Shown here piece after piece: positions 44,247 through 55,353 of a stretch of 64,000 bases of DNA (within the stretch, counting starts at the first letter, position 1; every line of letters begins with the position of its first letter). The notes under the pieces are model-generated. The model made no database searches. It was not told where the DNA came from and worked only from the letters and a program-made list of their open reading frames with translations. Source of the stretch: Shewanella sp. UCD-KL21 (GTDB taxonomy: Bacteria; Pseudomonadota; Gammaproteobacteria; Enterobacterales; Shewanellaceae); assembly GCF_001957135.1 (NCBI RefSeq), contig NZ_MPHK01000016.1:1-64000 (forward strand). Direction: 5' to 3'. The position numbers were made by a program, and so were the translations under genes.

Positions 44247-45605
44247 ATGACAGACACTATCGTGGCACAAGCAACCGCACCAGGTCGTGGCGGCGTAGGT
44301 ATCATTCGTATTTCAGGCGATAAAGCCACGGCAGTCGCACATAGCGTATTAGGCCATTTACCTAAAACCCGTTATGCCGATTACTGTGATTTTAAAAGCG
44401 CGTCAGGCGAGGTCATTGATCAGGGAATCGCACTGTTTTTTAAAGGACCTAACTCCTTTACCGGTGAAGATGTATTAGAGCTTCAAGGCCATGGCGGCCA
44501 AATTGTGCTTGATATGCTGATCAAACGCGTAATGGAAGTTGATGGACTGCGTATCGCCAAGCCAGGTGAATTCAGTGAACAAGCTTTTATGAACGACAAG
44601 CTGGATTTAACCCAAGCTGAAGCTATTGCCGATTTGATTGATGCCACCAGTGAACAAGCCGCTAAGAGCGCGTTAAACTCACTTCAGGGCGAGTTTTCTG
44701 ATGAAGTGCATCAATTAGTCGAGCAAGTGACTAATTTGCGCTTATACGTGGAAGCAGCCATTGATTTCCCTGATGAAGAAGTCGACTTTTTATCTGACGG
44801 TAAAATTGCTAACTCACTGTATAACATCATCGCCAAATTAGACTTAGTGCAAGCCAGTGCCAAACAAGGCTCAATTATTCGTGAAGGCATGAAAGTGGTG
44901 ATTGCTGGTCGTCCAAATGCCGGTAAATCAAGCCTATTAAATGCCCTAGCAGGTAAAGAGTCTGCTATTGTCACTGAAATTGCGGGGACTACCCGTGATG
45001 TGCTGCGCGAGCATATTCACCTTGATGGCATGCCACTGCATATTATTGATACTGCAGGTTTACGTGACACCGCTGATACCGTTGAAAAAATCGGTATTGA
45101 GCGTGCGTGGGATGAGATAGCAACCGCCGATAGAGTGTTATTTATGGTTGATGGCACCACCACCACCGATGTAAATCCTCACGATATTTGGCCAGATTTT
45201 ATTGACCGTTTACCGAAAAAACTCGGTGTCACGGTTATTCGTAACAAAGCTGACTTAACCGGTGAACCAGTAATGACCACCGATGAACATGGCTACAGCG
45301 TTTACCGCATATCAGCGAAAACAGGCCTCGGGGTTGAAGAGCTCAAACAGCACCTTAAATCATTAATGGGTTATCAAAGTAACCTTGAAGGCGGTTTTAT
45401 TGCCCGTCGTCGCCATTTAGAAGCGTTAGATTTAGCTGCAAGTCACTTACAACTGGGTAAAGAGCAATTAGAAGTGTATTTAGCCGGTGAGTTATTAGCC
45501 GAAGAATTACGTATGTGCCAAATGGCGCTATCTGAAATTACCGGTAAGTTCACCTCTGATGATCTACTGGGTAAAATCTTTAGCTCATTCTGTATTGGTA
45601 AATAG
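44247..45605 (+). CDS. mnmE: tRNA modification GTPase MnmE
   Basis: A 452-aa GTPase that with MnmG forms the cmnm5 modification of wobble uridine in certain tRNAs. Domains: N-terminal tetrahydrofolate-binding domain ([21 protein letters not shown]), a helical domain interrupted by the G domain with G1 [13 protein letters not shown]2/G3 GTTRDV and DTAGLRDT, G4 NKAD, and the C-terminal CIGK with the essential cysteine. Its partner mnmG lies at 51858-53747. Confidence 0.98.
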   Translation: MTDTIVAQATAPGRGGVGIIRISGDKATAVAHSVLGHLPKTRYADYCDFKSASGEVIDQGIALFFKGPNSFTGEDVLELQGHGGQIVLDMLIKRVMEVDGLRIAKPGEFSEQAFMNDKLDLTQAEAIADLIDATSEQAAKSALNSLQGEFSDEVHQLVEQVTNLRLYVEAAIDFPDEEVDFLSDGKIANSLYNIIAKLDLVQASAKQGSIIREGMKVVIAGRPNAGKSSLLNALAGKESAIVTEIAGTTRDVLREHIHLDGMPLHIIDTAGLRDTADTVEKIGIERAWDEIATADRVLFMVDGTTTTDVNPHDIWPDFIDRLPKKLGVTVIRNKADLTGEPVMTTDEHGYSVYRISAKTGLGVEELKQHLKSLMGYQSNLEGGFIARRRHLEALDLAASHLQLGKEQLEVYLAGELLAEELRMCQMALSEITGKFTSDDLLGKIFSSFCIGK

Positions 45606-45613
45606 GATCGCTC

Positions 45614-46225
45614 ATGACATTGGCAAATAAAGTTATCGTGCTCGATTTCGAAACCACAGGCTTATCACCTAATAATGCAGATCGCGCCATCGAAATTGGT
45701 GCGGTAAAACTGATTGATGGTGAGATCGTCGATAGCTTTCAAGAATTAATGAATCCCGGCCGATCGGTAAACAGCTTTATTGAAAACTACACAGGCATCA
45801 CCAATGCCATGCTTAAAGAGGCAGATTCTTGTGAAGCAGTCATGACTCGCTTTGCCAATTTTATTGAAGACTTTAACTTAGTGGCCCATAACGCCAGCTT
45901 TGATAAGAAGTTTTTAGATGCCGAGTTTGAGCATTGTCAGCAACAATATTCTGGTCAATTTGCCTGTTCATTATTATTGTCGCGCCGCATTAGCCAAGAT
46001 GCGCCCAACCATAAATTAGGCACCTTAGTTGAATATCATCAACTACCCAATGATGGCGTTTTTCACCGCGCATTAGCCGATGCCACCATGACGGCGCATT
46101 TATGGAATCATCAACTGCAGCTGCTGCAACAGCAACTCCCCCATAAAGCGATTACTTTTGAGCTGATTAACCAGATTTCAAAGCGCCCTAAAGCCCAAGT
46201 TAGTGGTTACTTACAATCTTTATAA
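45614..46225 (+). CDS. DnaQ-like 3'-5' exonuclease
   Basis: A 203-aa DEDDh-type exonuclease domain protein. Exo I is VLDFETTGL with the metal-binding Asp and Glu, Exo II is LVAHNASFDKKFL, and Exo III is FHRALADATMTAHLW with the catalytic His and Asp. It resembles the DnaQ epsilon/PolC exonuclease family; the role could be DNA proofreading-like repair or RNA processing. It starts 8 bp after mnmE and is probably cotranscribed with it. Not dnaQ itself, which is longer and lies elsewhere in related genomes. Confidence 0.88.
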   Translation: MTLANKVIVLDFETTGLSPNNADRAIEIGAVKLIDGEIVDSFQELMNPGRSVNSFIENYTGITNAMLKEADSCEAVMTRFANFIEDFNLVAHNASFDKKFLDAEFEHCQQQYSGQFACSLLLSRRISQDAPNHKLGTLVEYHQLPNDGVFHRALADATMTAHLWNHQLQLLQQQLPHKAITFELINQISKRPKAQVSGYLQSL

Positions 46226-46256
46226 CGGCTAACTTATTAACGCATTATACGGCTCG

Positions 46257-47126
46257 TTAAGGCAATTCTGCGGCGAGCTTATCCACCAGTAACCTCACTT
46301 TGGGTGACAAATGCCGATTGTGAGGATACAAAGCCCAAATCCCCTCTTGTTGCTGCTTATAAGATTCTAAAATAACCGAAAGCTGACCCGCTGCTATCGC
46401 CTCTGCCACGTAATAACCTGGCAATTGCACAATCCCCAAGCCTTTAATGGCCGCATTAAGCAAACTAATACCGCTACTGCACTGCAAATTCCCCTGCACT
46501 TTAATACTTCTTACTTGGCCCTGTTCATTAAAATGCCAGTGCGGCTGCGAGCCAACTAAACAATTGTGCTGCGTTAACTCTGATAATGAATACGGCGCGC
46601 CGAAACGATTAATGTAATCAGGGGCTGCGCAAACAAACTGCTCACGGCTGGTTAAACGCTTTGCCATCATGCTCGAATCAGGTAAGCGCCCTAACCTAAT
46701 CGCTAAATCATAGCCGCCTTCCACTAAATCTAACTGCCTGTTCGTTAACTCACAAATCACTTCAACATCTGGGTGTTGCTGCATATAGTCAGTCACTATC
46801 GGCATCACAAATGACTCACCATAGGTCACAGGCGCAGTAAGTTTAATTAACCCTTGGGGTTTATTTTGCAAACTACTAATTGCCCGCTCAGCTTCTTCAA
46901 GACCATCAATAACCTGACGACAATGACGATAAAATATTTGCCCTTCTTCAGTTAACGACACTTTACGGGTAGTGCGATAAAACAATTTGGTGCTTAATCT
47001 GTTTTCAATTTGACTGATTTGGCGACTGACTTGGGCGGTCGAAATCGCTAAACGCTTACCCGCTGCGGTAAAACTGTCGGTTTCAGCCACAGCCACAAAC
47101 TCGTAAACCCCTTCCCATGGCAACAT
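46257..47126 (-). CDS. LysR-family transcriptional regulator
   Basis: A 289-aa LysR regulator. The N-terminal winged helix (residues 1-62) reads FVAVAETDSFTAAGKRLAIS, followed by the dimerisation helix; the rest is a periplasmic-binding-like effector domain. ATG 47126 has AGGTGG 5 bases upstream; GTG 47135 is the alternative. It diverges from adhC. A dyad at 47217-47233 fits a LysR site, so it probably controls the formaldehyde-detoxification genes. Confidence 0.9.
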   Translation of the reverse strand: MLPWEGVYEFVAVAETDSFTAAGKRLAISTAQVSRQISQIENRLSTKLFYRTTRKVSLTEEGQIFYRHCRQVIDGLEEAERAISSLQNKPQGLIKLTAPVTYGESFVMPIVTDYMQQHPDVEVICELTNRQLDLVEGGYDLAIRLGRLPDSSMMAKRLTSREQFVCAAPDYINRFGAPYSLSELTQHNCLVGSQPHWHFNEQGQVRSIKVQGNLQCSSGISLLNAAIKGLGIVQLPGYYVAEAIAAGQLSVILESYKQQQEGIWALYPHNRHLSPKVRLLVDKLAAELP

Positions 47127-47211
47127 TATTACCACCTCGTAAAAGTAATTTGCATTTATAGCCCATTATCAACTGACAGAAAATAAATACAATAGATCCA
47201 TCATCTACTGA

Positions 47212-48399
<1,188 letters not shown>

Positions 48400-48426
48400 A
48401 TCTTATTGTTGTATGGGATTAATATC

Positions 48427-48457
48427 ATGCCCTTAACCTTAGGCTAAGGGCATTTTT
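48427..48457 (+). terminator. hairpin with T-tract between adhC and fghA
   Basis: ATGCCCTTA pairs with TAAGGGCAT, followed by five Ts, 28 bp after adhC and 20 bp before fghA. It may end adhC transcription or lower fghA expression as an attenuator. Confidence 0.7.
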
Positions 48458-48476
48458 ATCATAAGCGATCAATCAA

Positions 48477-49319
48477 ATGACTTTAGAAAACGTCAGTAGT
48501 AATAAAATGTTCGGTGGCTGGTTAAAACAATATAGCCATCATTCCGATACGCTAAATTGCCAAATGCGCTTTGCTATTTACCTGCCGCCACAAGCGGCAT
48601 CGCAAAAAGTGCCAGTTCTATATTGGTTGTCAGGCCTCACCTGCACCGACGAAAACGTGATGCAAAAATCTGGCATTCAACGAGTTGCTGCAGAGCTTGG
48701 TATTGCTATTGTGGCTCCAGACACCAGCCCGCGCGGCGAAAATGTCGCAGATGATGCCAATGGCGCTTATGATTTTGGTTTAGGCGCCGGATTTTATCTC
48801 AATGCCAGCCAAGCGCCCTTTAATACCCACTATCAAATGTATGACTATGTGGTAAAAGAATTGCCAGCCTTTATTGAGCAGCATTTTCCGGTATCGAGTA
48901 TGCGCAGCATCAGTGGCCACTCTATGGGCGGTCATGGCGCAATAACCATAGGACTTAAAAATCCGCAGCAATATCAATCTATTTCAGCGTTTAGTCCGAT
49001 CTGTAATCCGATAAATTGCCCTTGGGGACAAAAGGCCTTTAACGGTTATTTAGGAGCAGATCAAACAAGCTGGGCTGAATATGACAGCAGCGAGTTAATG
49101 AAAAGCTCGATGGTTAAAGTACCTATGCTGGTGGATCAAGGCACTGAAGATAACTTTCTAGTTGAACAACTAAAACCTGAAAGCTTAATTGAAGCCGCTA
49201 AAGCTCAGCAATACCCGCTGACATTACGTATGCAGGAAGGCTATGATCACAGTTACTTCTTTATCAGTAGCTTTATTGAAGATCATTTACGCTTTCACGC
49301 AAAGCACTTAATAAAGTAA
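48477..49319 (+). CDS. fghA: S-formylglutathione hydrolase
   Basis: A 280-aa alpha/beta-hydrolase that splits S-formylglutathione into formate and glutathione, the second step after adhC in formaldehyde detoxification. The nucleophile elbow GHSMGGHGA holds the catalytic Ser (about residue 148); YWLSGLTCTDEN and the Asp of LVDQGTEDNFL and His of GYDHSYFF complete the triad. Length agrees with esterase D/FrmB family. Confidence 0.96.
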   Translation: MTLENVSSNKMFGGWLKQYSHHSDTLNCQMRFAIYLPPQAASQKVPVLYWLSGLTCTDENVMQKSGIQRVAAELGIAIVAPDTSPRGENVADDANGAYDFGLGAGFYLNASQAPFNTHYQMYDYVVKELPAFIEQHFPVSSMRSISGHSMGGHGAITIGLKNPQQYQSISAFSPICNPINCPWGQKAFNGYLGADQTSWAEYDSSELMKSSMVKVPMLVDQGTEDNFLVEQLKPESLIEAAKAQQYPLTLRMQEGYDHSYFFISSFIEDHLRFHAKHLIK

Positions 49320-49372
49320 CCAATAAGCCCACAAGTCGTAAATAAGTCACCTTGTATTATGACCGGACATAA

Positions 49373-49400
49373 AAAAGGGAGTGATCATTCACTCCCTTTT
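49373..49400. terminator. bidirectional intrinsic terminator between fghA and the symporter gene
   Basis: GGGAGTGA pairs with TCACTCCC around TCAT, with A- and T-runs on either side. The two flanking genes converge on it. Confidence 0.9.
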
Positions 49401-49438
49401 CTTATCTATTTTATTCAAATTCAACTTGTTAGTTAATT

Positions 49439-50800
49439 TTATGCCGCAAGTTTAGCAAAATACTTCTTTGCTGCAGCTCTGACTTTAGGCGCCAATAAAA
49501 TTGCCGAAGTCATGGTTGGTATTGCCATTAAGGCATAGGCAGCATCAATAATATTGACGATTTCTTGAATGGTTGCAGTGGCAGCAAACAAAATAGCTAA
49601 TAAGAAAAACAGCTGATAAAAGCGTAATCGCTTACGTCCAAATAGAAATGCAAAGCACTGACCACCATAAAATGCTTGGGTAAATATGGTACTAATACTA
49701 AAAAATACCACACAAAGGATCAGTAAATACGGGCCAACACCGGGCATAGTAGCCTCAAAAGCTTGCGCAGATAAATTTACTCCCTCGGCTTCACTTCCTT
49801 GCCACACCCCCGAGATTAAAATGATCATTGCCGTCGCGGTGCACACCAATAAGGTATCAATAGCAGGGCCCAGCATGGCCACTAAGCCTTCTTTTACCGG
49901 TTCATTGGTTTTGGCACTACCATGCGCCATTACCTCAGTGCCAATACCCGCTTCATTTGAAAAAGCCGCTCGGCGAATACCGATCAACATGGTTCCCAAT
50001 ATGCCACCACCAACCGAATTAAGTGAAAATGCTTCAGTGATGATCAACTTAAAATAACTCGGTATATCAGCAATATTGACAGCAATAACATAAAAAGCGC
50101 AGCCCATATAAATCAGGATCATTAACGGCACCACTTTTGTTGCCACCGAAGCAATACGTTTAATGCCACCTAAGATGACGCTGGCAACGATCAACATCAC
50201 CACAATCCCTAAGCTTAAATCCACCCAAAAAGTGGATTGATCACTGGGGAAATAGCCAGGTTTGACAATTAGCCACTCACGAATAATCTGCACTAATTGA
50301 TTTGCATTGAATAATGGAAAATTACCAACAAGGCCAACAACACAAAAAAATACCGCTAAAAAGTGCCATTTTTTGCTTAAACCTTGGGTGATGATGTACA
50401 TGGGACCGCCCTGCACATCACCATTTTCGTCCTTGCCGCGATACATAATGGCTAAGGTACAGGTGAAAAATTTAGTCGCCATTCCCACAATCGCGCTAAT
50501 CCACATCCAAAAAATGGCACCGGGCCCACCCACCATAATCGCCACGGCAACACTGCCAATATTCCCCATACCAACGGTGCCGGCCATGGCACTGGATAAC
50601 GCCCCTGCGTGACTAATATGTCCCACAGCGCCTTTATCAGGATGTTTACCACGGACAATATTGATGGCGTGGCCAATGTAGCGAAAAGGAATAAAACGTG
50701 AATAAATCAGGAAGAAAAGCCCACCACCTACCAGTAAAACCAGCATGTGAGGCCCCCATGCTAAATCAGCCATTTGAGCCGTTATTGAAACCAGAGACAT
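49439..50800 (-). CDS. alanine or glycine:cation symporter family protein (AGCS)
   Basis: A 453-aa inner-membrane protein with about 10-11 hydrophobic segments. AGCS family hallmarks: GGPGAIFWMWISAIVGMATKF, VQGGPMYII, and AFSNEAGIGTEVMAH. These carriers take up alanine or glycine with Na+ or H+; the exact substrate cannot be told. In the Shewanella gene order it lies next to mioC, with which it diverges, and here separated from mnmE by the exonuclease and formaldehyde genes. Confidence 0.93.
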   Translation of the reverse strand: MSLVSITAQMADLAWGPHMLVLLVGGGLFFLIYSRFIPFRYIGHAINIVRGKHPDKGAVGHISHAGALSSAMAGTVGMGNIGSVAVAIMVGGPGAIFWMWISAIVGMATKFFTCTLAIMYRGKDENGDVQGGPMYIITQGLSKKWHFLAVFFCVVGLVGNFPLFNANQLVQIIREWLIVKPGYFPSDQSTFWVDLSLGIVVMLIVASVILGGIKRIASVATKVVPLMILIYMGCAFYVIAVNIADIPSYFKLIITEAFSLNSVGGGILGTMLIGIRRAAFSNEAGIGTEVMAHGSAKTNEPVKEGLVAMLGPAIDTLLVCTATAMIILISGVWQGSEAEGVNLSAQAFEATMPGVGPYLLILCVVFFSISTIFTQAFYGGQCFAFLFGRKRLRFYQLFFLLAILFAATATIQEIVNIIDAAYALMAIPTMTSAILLAPKVRAAAKKYFAKLAA

Positions 50801-50926
50801 AATAAAAGTTAATTTTTTGTTAATTGTAATTATTGAAAATACGGATAAAAACCACTTTGTGCAATGCTAAATAGGCGTAAACTAAGCCTATAAGTAGCGT
50901 TTAACAGTAATAATCTAGGATAAAAC

Positions 50927-51367
50927 ATGGCAAAAATAGACATTTTAGTGGGCTCAACTCAAGGCGGAACCGAATATGTGGCCGACGATATGGCGGCTCA
51001 GCTTAACGAAATAGGCCACCAAAGCTGCATTCATTTAGCCGCAAACTTGGATGATCTTGACCCTAAATCACTGTGGATCATTGTCAGTTCAACTCATGGC
51101 GCAGGCGATCTTCCAGACAATTTAGCGCCTTTTTATCAGCAGTTATTGGCCTCAAATAGCGATCTCAGTGAGCTAAAATTTGCTTTGTGCGCAATTGGCG
51201 ACTCAAGTTACGACACTTTTTGTCTTGGGCCTGAAAAAATAATTTCAAGACTCGATCAGTTAGGTGCCAAACCGTTTGTGAATAAGATCCAAATTGATGT
51301 TCAAAAGGATCCTGTTCCAGAAGATCCGGCACTAGCTTGGCTTTCAGAGTGGCAATCTTCTATTTAG
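50927..51367 (+). CDS. mioC: flavodoxin MioC
   Basis: A 146-aa FMN flavodoxin next to the chromosomal origin, as in E. coli. The FMN phosphate loop is GSTQGGTEYVADD (residues 8-20), followed by VSSTHGAGDLPDN and ALCAIGDSSYDTFC. E. coli MioC supports biotin synthase in vitro; its transcription runs toward oriC and was once thought to affect initiation. The oriC region begins right after its stop codon. Confidence 0.95.
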   Translation: MAKIDILVGSTQGGTEYVADDMAAQLNEIGHQSCIHLAANLDDLDPKSLWIIVSSTHGAGDLPDNLAPFYQQLLASNSDLSELKFALCAIGDSSYDTFCLGPEKIISRLDQLGAKPFVNKIQIDVQKDPVPEDPALAWLSEWQSSI

Positions 51368-51857
51368 ATCCCTAAAAAACCAGATAACTTGGTTAACATC
51401 TTTATTTATACCCACAATAACAACCTATCTTATCCACAAAAAGCAAAATACGATCATAACTTTGTGGATAAGCTATTATTTTTACCGATCATAACGCTGT
51501 ACAGATCTTAAGGTGATCTGCTCGAAGATCACCCCTGTGGATAACTAGTCGATCTATCCCCAAGTTATATTGAGTTTGATCCTTCATTGATCACAGGATC
51601 GTTTTGTCGTTAACCCATGAAAATAAACAGATAAATGAGTTACCCACAGAAAAGTGCGATCCTAATAGTAATAGTAATAAAAAGATCTATTTAAAGATCT
51701 TAAGATCTATTAAGCCAAGCCCGTTAGATCGAAACTAGAAAATTGATCATTCCCGAAAAGCAAACCAAGTGCTAAAATACTCGGCTCAAGCAAGCCCTAG
51801 ATTTGAAATCTAGTTAAAAATTGCAATATCAAATTTACTTTTATCCAAGGTCACAAA
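51368..51857. other. oriC: chromosomal replication origin oriC (mioC-mnmG)
   Basis: The 490-bp gap between mioC and mnmG has 15 GATC sites (51452-51748). DnaA boxes: TTATCCACA at 51430-51438 (plus), minus-strand copies at 51463-51471 and 51536-51544, and TTACCCACA at 51640-51648 (one mismatch). Three AT-rich 13-mer-like repeats that start with GATC, at 51684, 51696 and 51704, form the probable unwinding element on the mnmG side, the layout of E. coli oriC. Duplex melting, Dam/SeqA control and DnaA binding are inferred from this. IHF and Fis sites were not identified. Confidence 0.9.
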
Positions 51858-53747
51858 ATGCATTTTCATGAACGGTTTGATGTAATTGTTGTTGGTGGTG
51901 GTCATGCCGGAACTGAAGCTGCCCTAGCAGCGGCAAGAATGGGATCAAAAACATTATTGTTAACACATAACATTGATACTTTAGGTCAAATGTCGTGTAA
52001 CCCTGCCATCGGTGGTATTGGAAAAGGTCATTTAGTTAAAGAAATTGATGCTCTTGGTGGTGCAATGGCCACTGCAACCGATTTTGCAGGTATCCAATTT
52101 CGAACATTAAATTCCAGTAAGGGCCCTGCAGTCAGAGCCACTCGTGCTCAAGCTGACCGAGCGCTTTACCGTCAAAAAATCCAACAGATTTTACAACACC
52201 AGCCTAATTTACGTATTTTCCAACAAGCGGTAGACGACTTAGTTGTTGAAAATAATACTGTAATTGGCGTAGTCACTCAGATGGGTCTCGCTTTTGAAGC
52301 GCCAAGCGTAGTGTTAACTACAGGCACTTTCCTCAGTGGTAAAATCCATATTGGTTTAGAAAATTACAGTGGTGGCCGAGCAGGTGATCCGCCAGCGATT
52401 GCCTTAGCAAATCGATTAAAAGAATTGCCTATTCGTGTGGGACGTTTAAAAACCGGTACTCCACCACGAATTGACGCCAATAGCATTGATTTTTCCAAGA
52501 TGGCTGAGCAAAAAGGTGATTCACCTTTACCAGTTATGTCGTTTATTGGTGATGTCAGTCAACACCCTGAACAAGTCTCTTGTTATATCACTCATACCAA
52601 TGAAAAAACTCACGATATTATTCGTGGAGGTATGGATCGTAGCCCAATGTATTCAGGGGTGATCGAAGGCATTGGACCACGTTATTGTCCATCGATCGAA
52701 GATAAAATTAATCGCTTTGCAGATAAGTCATCACATCAGATCTTTATCGAACCTGAAGGCTTAACCACCAATGAGATCTATCCCAATGGGATCTCAACCA
52801 GTTTGCCATTTGATGTGCAATTGAATTTGGTGCGATCAATTCAAGGTATGGAGAATGCAGAAATCATTCGTCCTGGTTACGCTATTGAATATGATTATTT
52901 TGATCCAAGAGATTTAAAAAACTCACTTGAGACTAAAAATATCAATGGTTTGTTCTTTGCTGGACAAATTAACGGTACAACCGGTTATGAAGAAGCCGGT
53001 GCTCAAGGATTACTCGCCGGTATGAACGCGTCATTGCAAGTTCAAGGCAAAGAGACTTGGTGCCCACGCCGCGACCAAGCTTACCTTGGGGTGTTAGTTG
53101 ATGACTTATCAACCTTAGGTACCAAAGAACCTTACCGTATGTTCACCAGTCGTGCTGAATATCGTTTGCTACTGCGTGAAGACAATGCTGATTTACGTTT
53201 GACTGAAAAAGGCCGTGAATTAGGTTTAGTTGATGATCATCGCTGGGCATTATTCAGTGAAAAGATGGAGTCCATTGAAACTGAGCTGCAACGCTTACGT
53301 GGTCAGTGGGTTCATAATAATTCACCTTTGCTTGATGTATTAAACCCTGAGCTTAATACCCCTATTTCTCGTGAAGCATCATTTGAAGATCTACTTCGTC
53401 GTCCTGAAATGGATTATAAAAAATTAATGAGTTTGGAAGGTTTTGGACCGGGGATTGAAGATCCACGTGCTGCAGAGCAAGTTCAAATTCAAGTGAAGTA
53501 CTCTGGTTACATTCAAAGACAGCAAGGTGAAATTGATAAAGCGATTCGTCATGAAACCACCATGTTGCCGCTTGATCTTGATTATCAAGAAGTACCAGGC
53601 CTTTCAAATGAAGTGATCGCCAAGATGAATGAGCATAAACCTGAAACCATTGGTCAAGCATCAAGAATTTCAGGAATGACCCCAGCTGCGATCTCAATCT
53701 TGCTGGTTCATCTTAAAAAGCGTGGTTTATTGCGTAAAAGCGCATAA
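51858..53747 (+). CDS. mnmG: tRNA uridine 5-carboxymethylaminomethyl modification enzyme MnmG
   Basis: A 629-aa FAD enzyme (GidA) that with MnmE modifies wobble U34. The dinucleotide fold is [23 protein letters not shown] at the N-terminus (GGGHAG core); other family marks are [28 protein letters not shown], and [17 protein letters not shown]. Same length as E. coli MnmG (629 aa). First gene to the right of oriC, transcribed away from it. Confidence 0.99.
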   Translation: MHFHERFDVIVVGGGHAGTEAALAAARMGSKTLLLTHNIDTLGQMSCNPAIGGIGKGHLVKEIDALGGAMATATDFAGIQFRTLNSSKGPAVRATRAQADRALYRQKIQQILQHQPNLRIFQQAVDDLVVENNTVIGVVTQMGLAFEAPSVVLTTGTFLSGKIHIGLENYSGGRAGDPPAIALANRLKELPIRVGRLKTGTPPRIDANSIDFSKMAEQKGDSPLPVMSFIGDVSQHPEQVSCYITHTNEKTHDIIRGGMDRSPMYSGVIEGIGPRYCPSIEDKINRFADKSSHQIFIEPEGLTTNEIYPNGISTSLPFDVQLNLVRSIQGMENAEIIRPGYAIEYDYFDPRDLKNSLETKNINGLFFAGQINGTTGYEEAGAQGLLAGMNASLQVQGKETWCPRRDQAYLGVLVDDLSTLGTKEPYRMFTSRAEYRLLLREDNADLRLTEKGRELGLVDDHRWALFSEKMESIETELQRLRGQWVHNNSPLLDVLNPELNTPISREASFEDLLRRPEMDYKKLMSLEGFGPGIEDPRAAEQVQIQVKYSGYIQRQQGEIDKAIRHETTMLPLDLDYQEVPGLSNEVIAKMNEHKPETIGQASRISGMTPAAISILLVHLKKRGLLRKSA

Positions 53748-53777
53748 ATCCCAGCAAAAAGTTGTCTTTTGACCAAT

Positions 53778-53810
53778 AAGGGAAGCTTTGAGGCTTCCCT
53801 TAGTCATTTT
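53778..53810 (+). terminator. probable terminator after mnmG
   Basis: AAGGGAAGC pairs with GCTTCCCTT around TTTGAG, followed by TAGTCATTTT. The T-tract is weak, so termination may be partial, and rsmG might be partly cotranscribed. Confidence 0.65.
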
Positions 53811-53868
53811 CGCCATTCATAATACCCGATGATTTTATTATTCCCATTGCTTTTCGAGGTCACTCAGC

Positions 53869-54492
53869 GTGCTAGCAACTCAACTTAAAACCTATTTAGC
53901 TGAAACAAATATTTCAGCCACAGAGACACAGCAAAAACAACTGGTTGATTTTGTTGCCATGCTGAATAAGTGGAATAAAGCCTATAACTTGACCTCGGTT
54001 AGAGATCCTGAACAGATGTTAATCCGACATGTGATGGACAGTTTGGTGGTTTCTCCTTATCTTAAGGGACAACGCTTTATTGATGTAGGAACCGGACCCG
54101 GTTTACCAGGGATCCCATTGGCCATTTTAAATCCGGATAAAGAGTTTGTATTACTCGATAGTTTAGGTAAACGGATCCGTTTTCAAAAACAGGTTCAATT
54201 TGAATTAAAAATAAATAACATCACTTCAATTGAAAGTCGTGTTGAAGCGTATGAGCCTGAGCAAAAATTTGATGGCGTCATCAGCCGCGCCTTTGCATCA
54301 ATCGAAGATATGCTCAGCTGGTGTCATCATCTTCCTGCTGCTGATGGTATTTTTTACGCCCTTAAAGGTCAGCTTAGTGATACTGAGTTAGCGACAATTC
54401 CTCAGGGTTTTGAAATAGCAGAAACGATAGTGCTTAATGTGCCAAAGCTAGATGAACAAAGACATCTATTAAAGCTGGTTAATAAAAAATAA
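53869..54492 (+). CDS. rsmG: 16S rRNA (guanine-527-N7)-methyltransferase
   Basis: A 207-aa SAM-dependent methyltransferase (GidB) that modifies G527; its loss gives low-level streptomycin resistance in other bacteria. SAM motif [17 protein letters not shown] and [14 protein letters not shown] are typical. Starts at GTG with GAGGT upstream. Followed by parA-parB, the usual order. Confidence 0.97.
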   Translation: MLATQLKTYLAETNISATETQQKQLVDFVAMLNKWNKAYNLTSVRDPEQMLIRHVMDSLVVSPYLKGQRFIDVGTGPGLPGIPLAILNPDKEFVLLDSLGKRIRFQKQVQFELKINNITSIESRVEAYEPEQKFDGVISRAFASIEDMLSWCHHLPAADGIFYALKGQLSDTELATIPQGFEIAETIVLNVPKLDEQRHLLKLVNKK

Positions 54493-54548
54493 CCATAGCT
54501 AATAATTTATATTATCGGACATCGTAAATCAGTCATTAGGGTGAACTT

Positions 54549-55331
54549 GTGGGTAAAGTAATTGCCGTTGCCAATCAAAAAGGTGGCGTAGGAAAAACAA
54601 CAACTTGTGTAAATTTAGCAGCATCACTTGCAGCCACAAAGCGCAAAGTGTTGTTAATTGATCTTGATCCACAAGGTAATGCCACTATGGGCAGTGGCGT
54701 CGATAAATACGATGTTGAAAACACCGCTTATGAATTATTAGTCGAAGAAAAGCCCTTCGATGACATAGTGATCAAAAACACGTCAGGTAAATACGATCTG
54801 ATCGCAGCCAATGGTGATGTTACCGCTGCCGAAATCAAATTAATGGAGTTTTTTGCCCGAGAAATTCGTTTAAAAAATGCCATTGCAGCTGTTAAAGATG
54901 ATTACGATTACATTTTTATTGATTGCCCGCCTTCATTGAATATGTTGACCGTTAATGCCATGTCAGCGGCTGACTCGGTACTGGTACCAATGCAATGTGA
55001 GTATTATGCATTGGAAGGCTTAACTGCCTTAATTGATACCATCACTAAACTGGGCGCCATGGTTAATCCTAGCCTTAGTATCGAAGGGATTTTACGCACC
55101 ATGTACGATCCGCGAAATCGTTTATCCAATGACGTGTCTGATCAATTAAAACAACATTTTGGTGAAAAAGTGTATCGCACGGTTATTCCAAGAAATATCC
55201 GTCTTGCAGAAGCGCCAAGTTTTGGGGCGCCAGCAATGTATTACGATAAATCCAGTGCTGGGGCCAAAGCCTATTTAGCACTGGCTGGCGAAATCATTCG
55301 CCGTGCTGAGCAACAAACAGAATCTAAGTAA
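54549..55331 (+). CDS. parA: chromosome partitioning ATPase ParA
   Basis: A 260-aa deviant Walker A ATPase (Soj/ParA) that moves or separates ParB-bound origins. Walker A is NQKGGVGKTTTCVNLA, Walker A' is LLIDLDPQGNAT, and Walker B is YIFIDCPPSLN. Starts at GTG with AGGGTGA upstream. parB follows after 22 bp. Confidence 0.98.
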   Translation: MGKVIAVANQKGGVGKTTTCVNLAASLAATKRKVLLIDLDPQGNATMGSGVDKYDVENTAYELLVEEKPFDDIVIKNTSGKYDLIAANGDVTAAEIKLMEFFAREIRLKNAIAAVKDDYDYIFIDCPPSLNMLTVNAMSAADSVLVPMQCEYYALEGLTALIDTITKLGAMVNPSLSIEGILRTMYDPRNRLSNDVSDQLKQHFGEKVYRTVIPRNIRLAEAPSFGAPAMYYDKSSAGAKAYLALAGEIIRRAEQQTESK

Positions 55332-55353
55332 GTATTAAGTGTAAGGGAATAAA

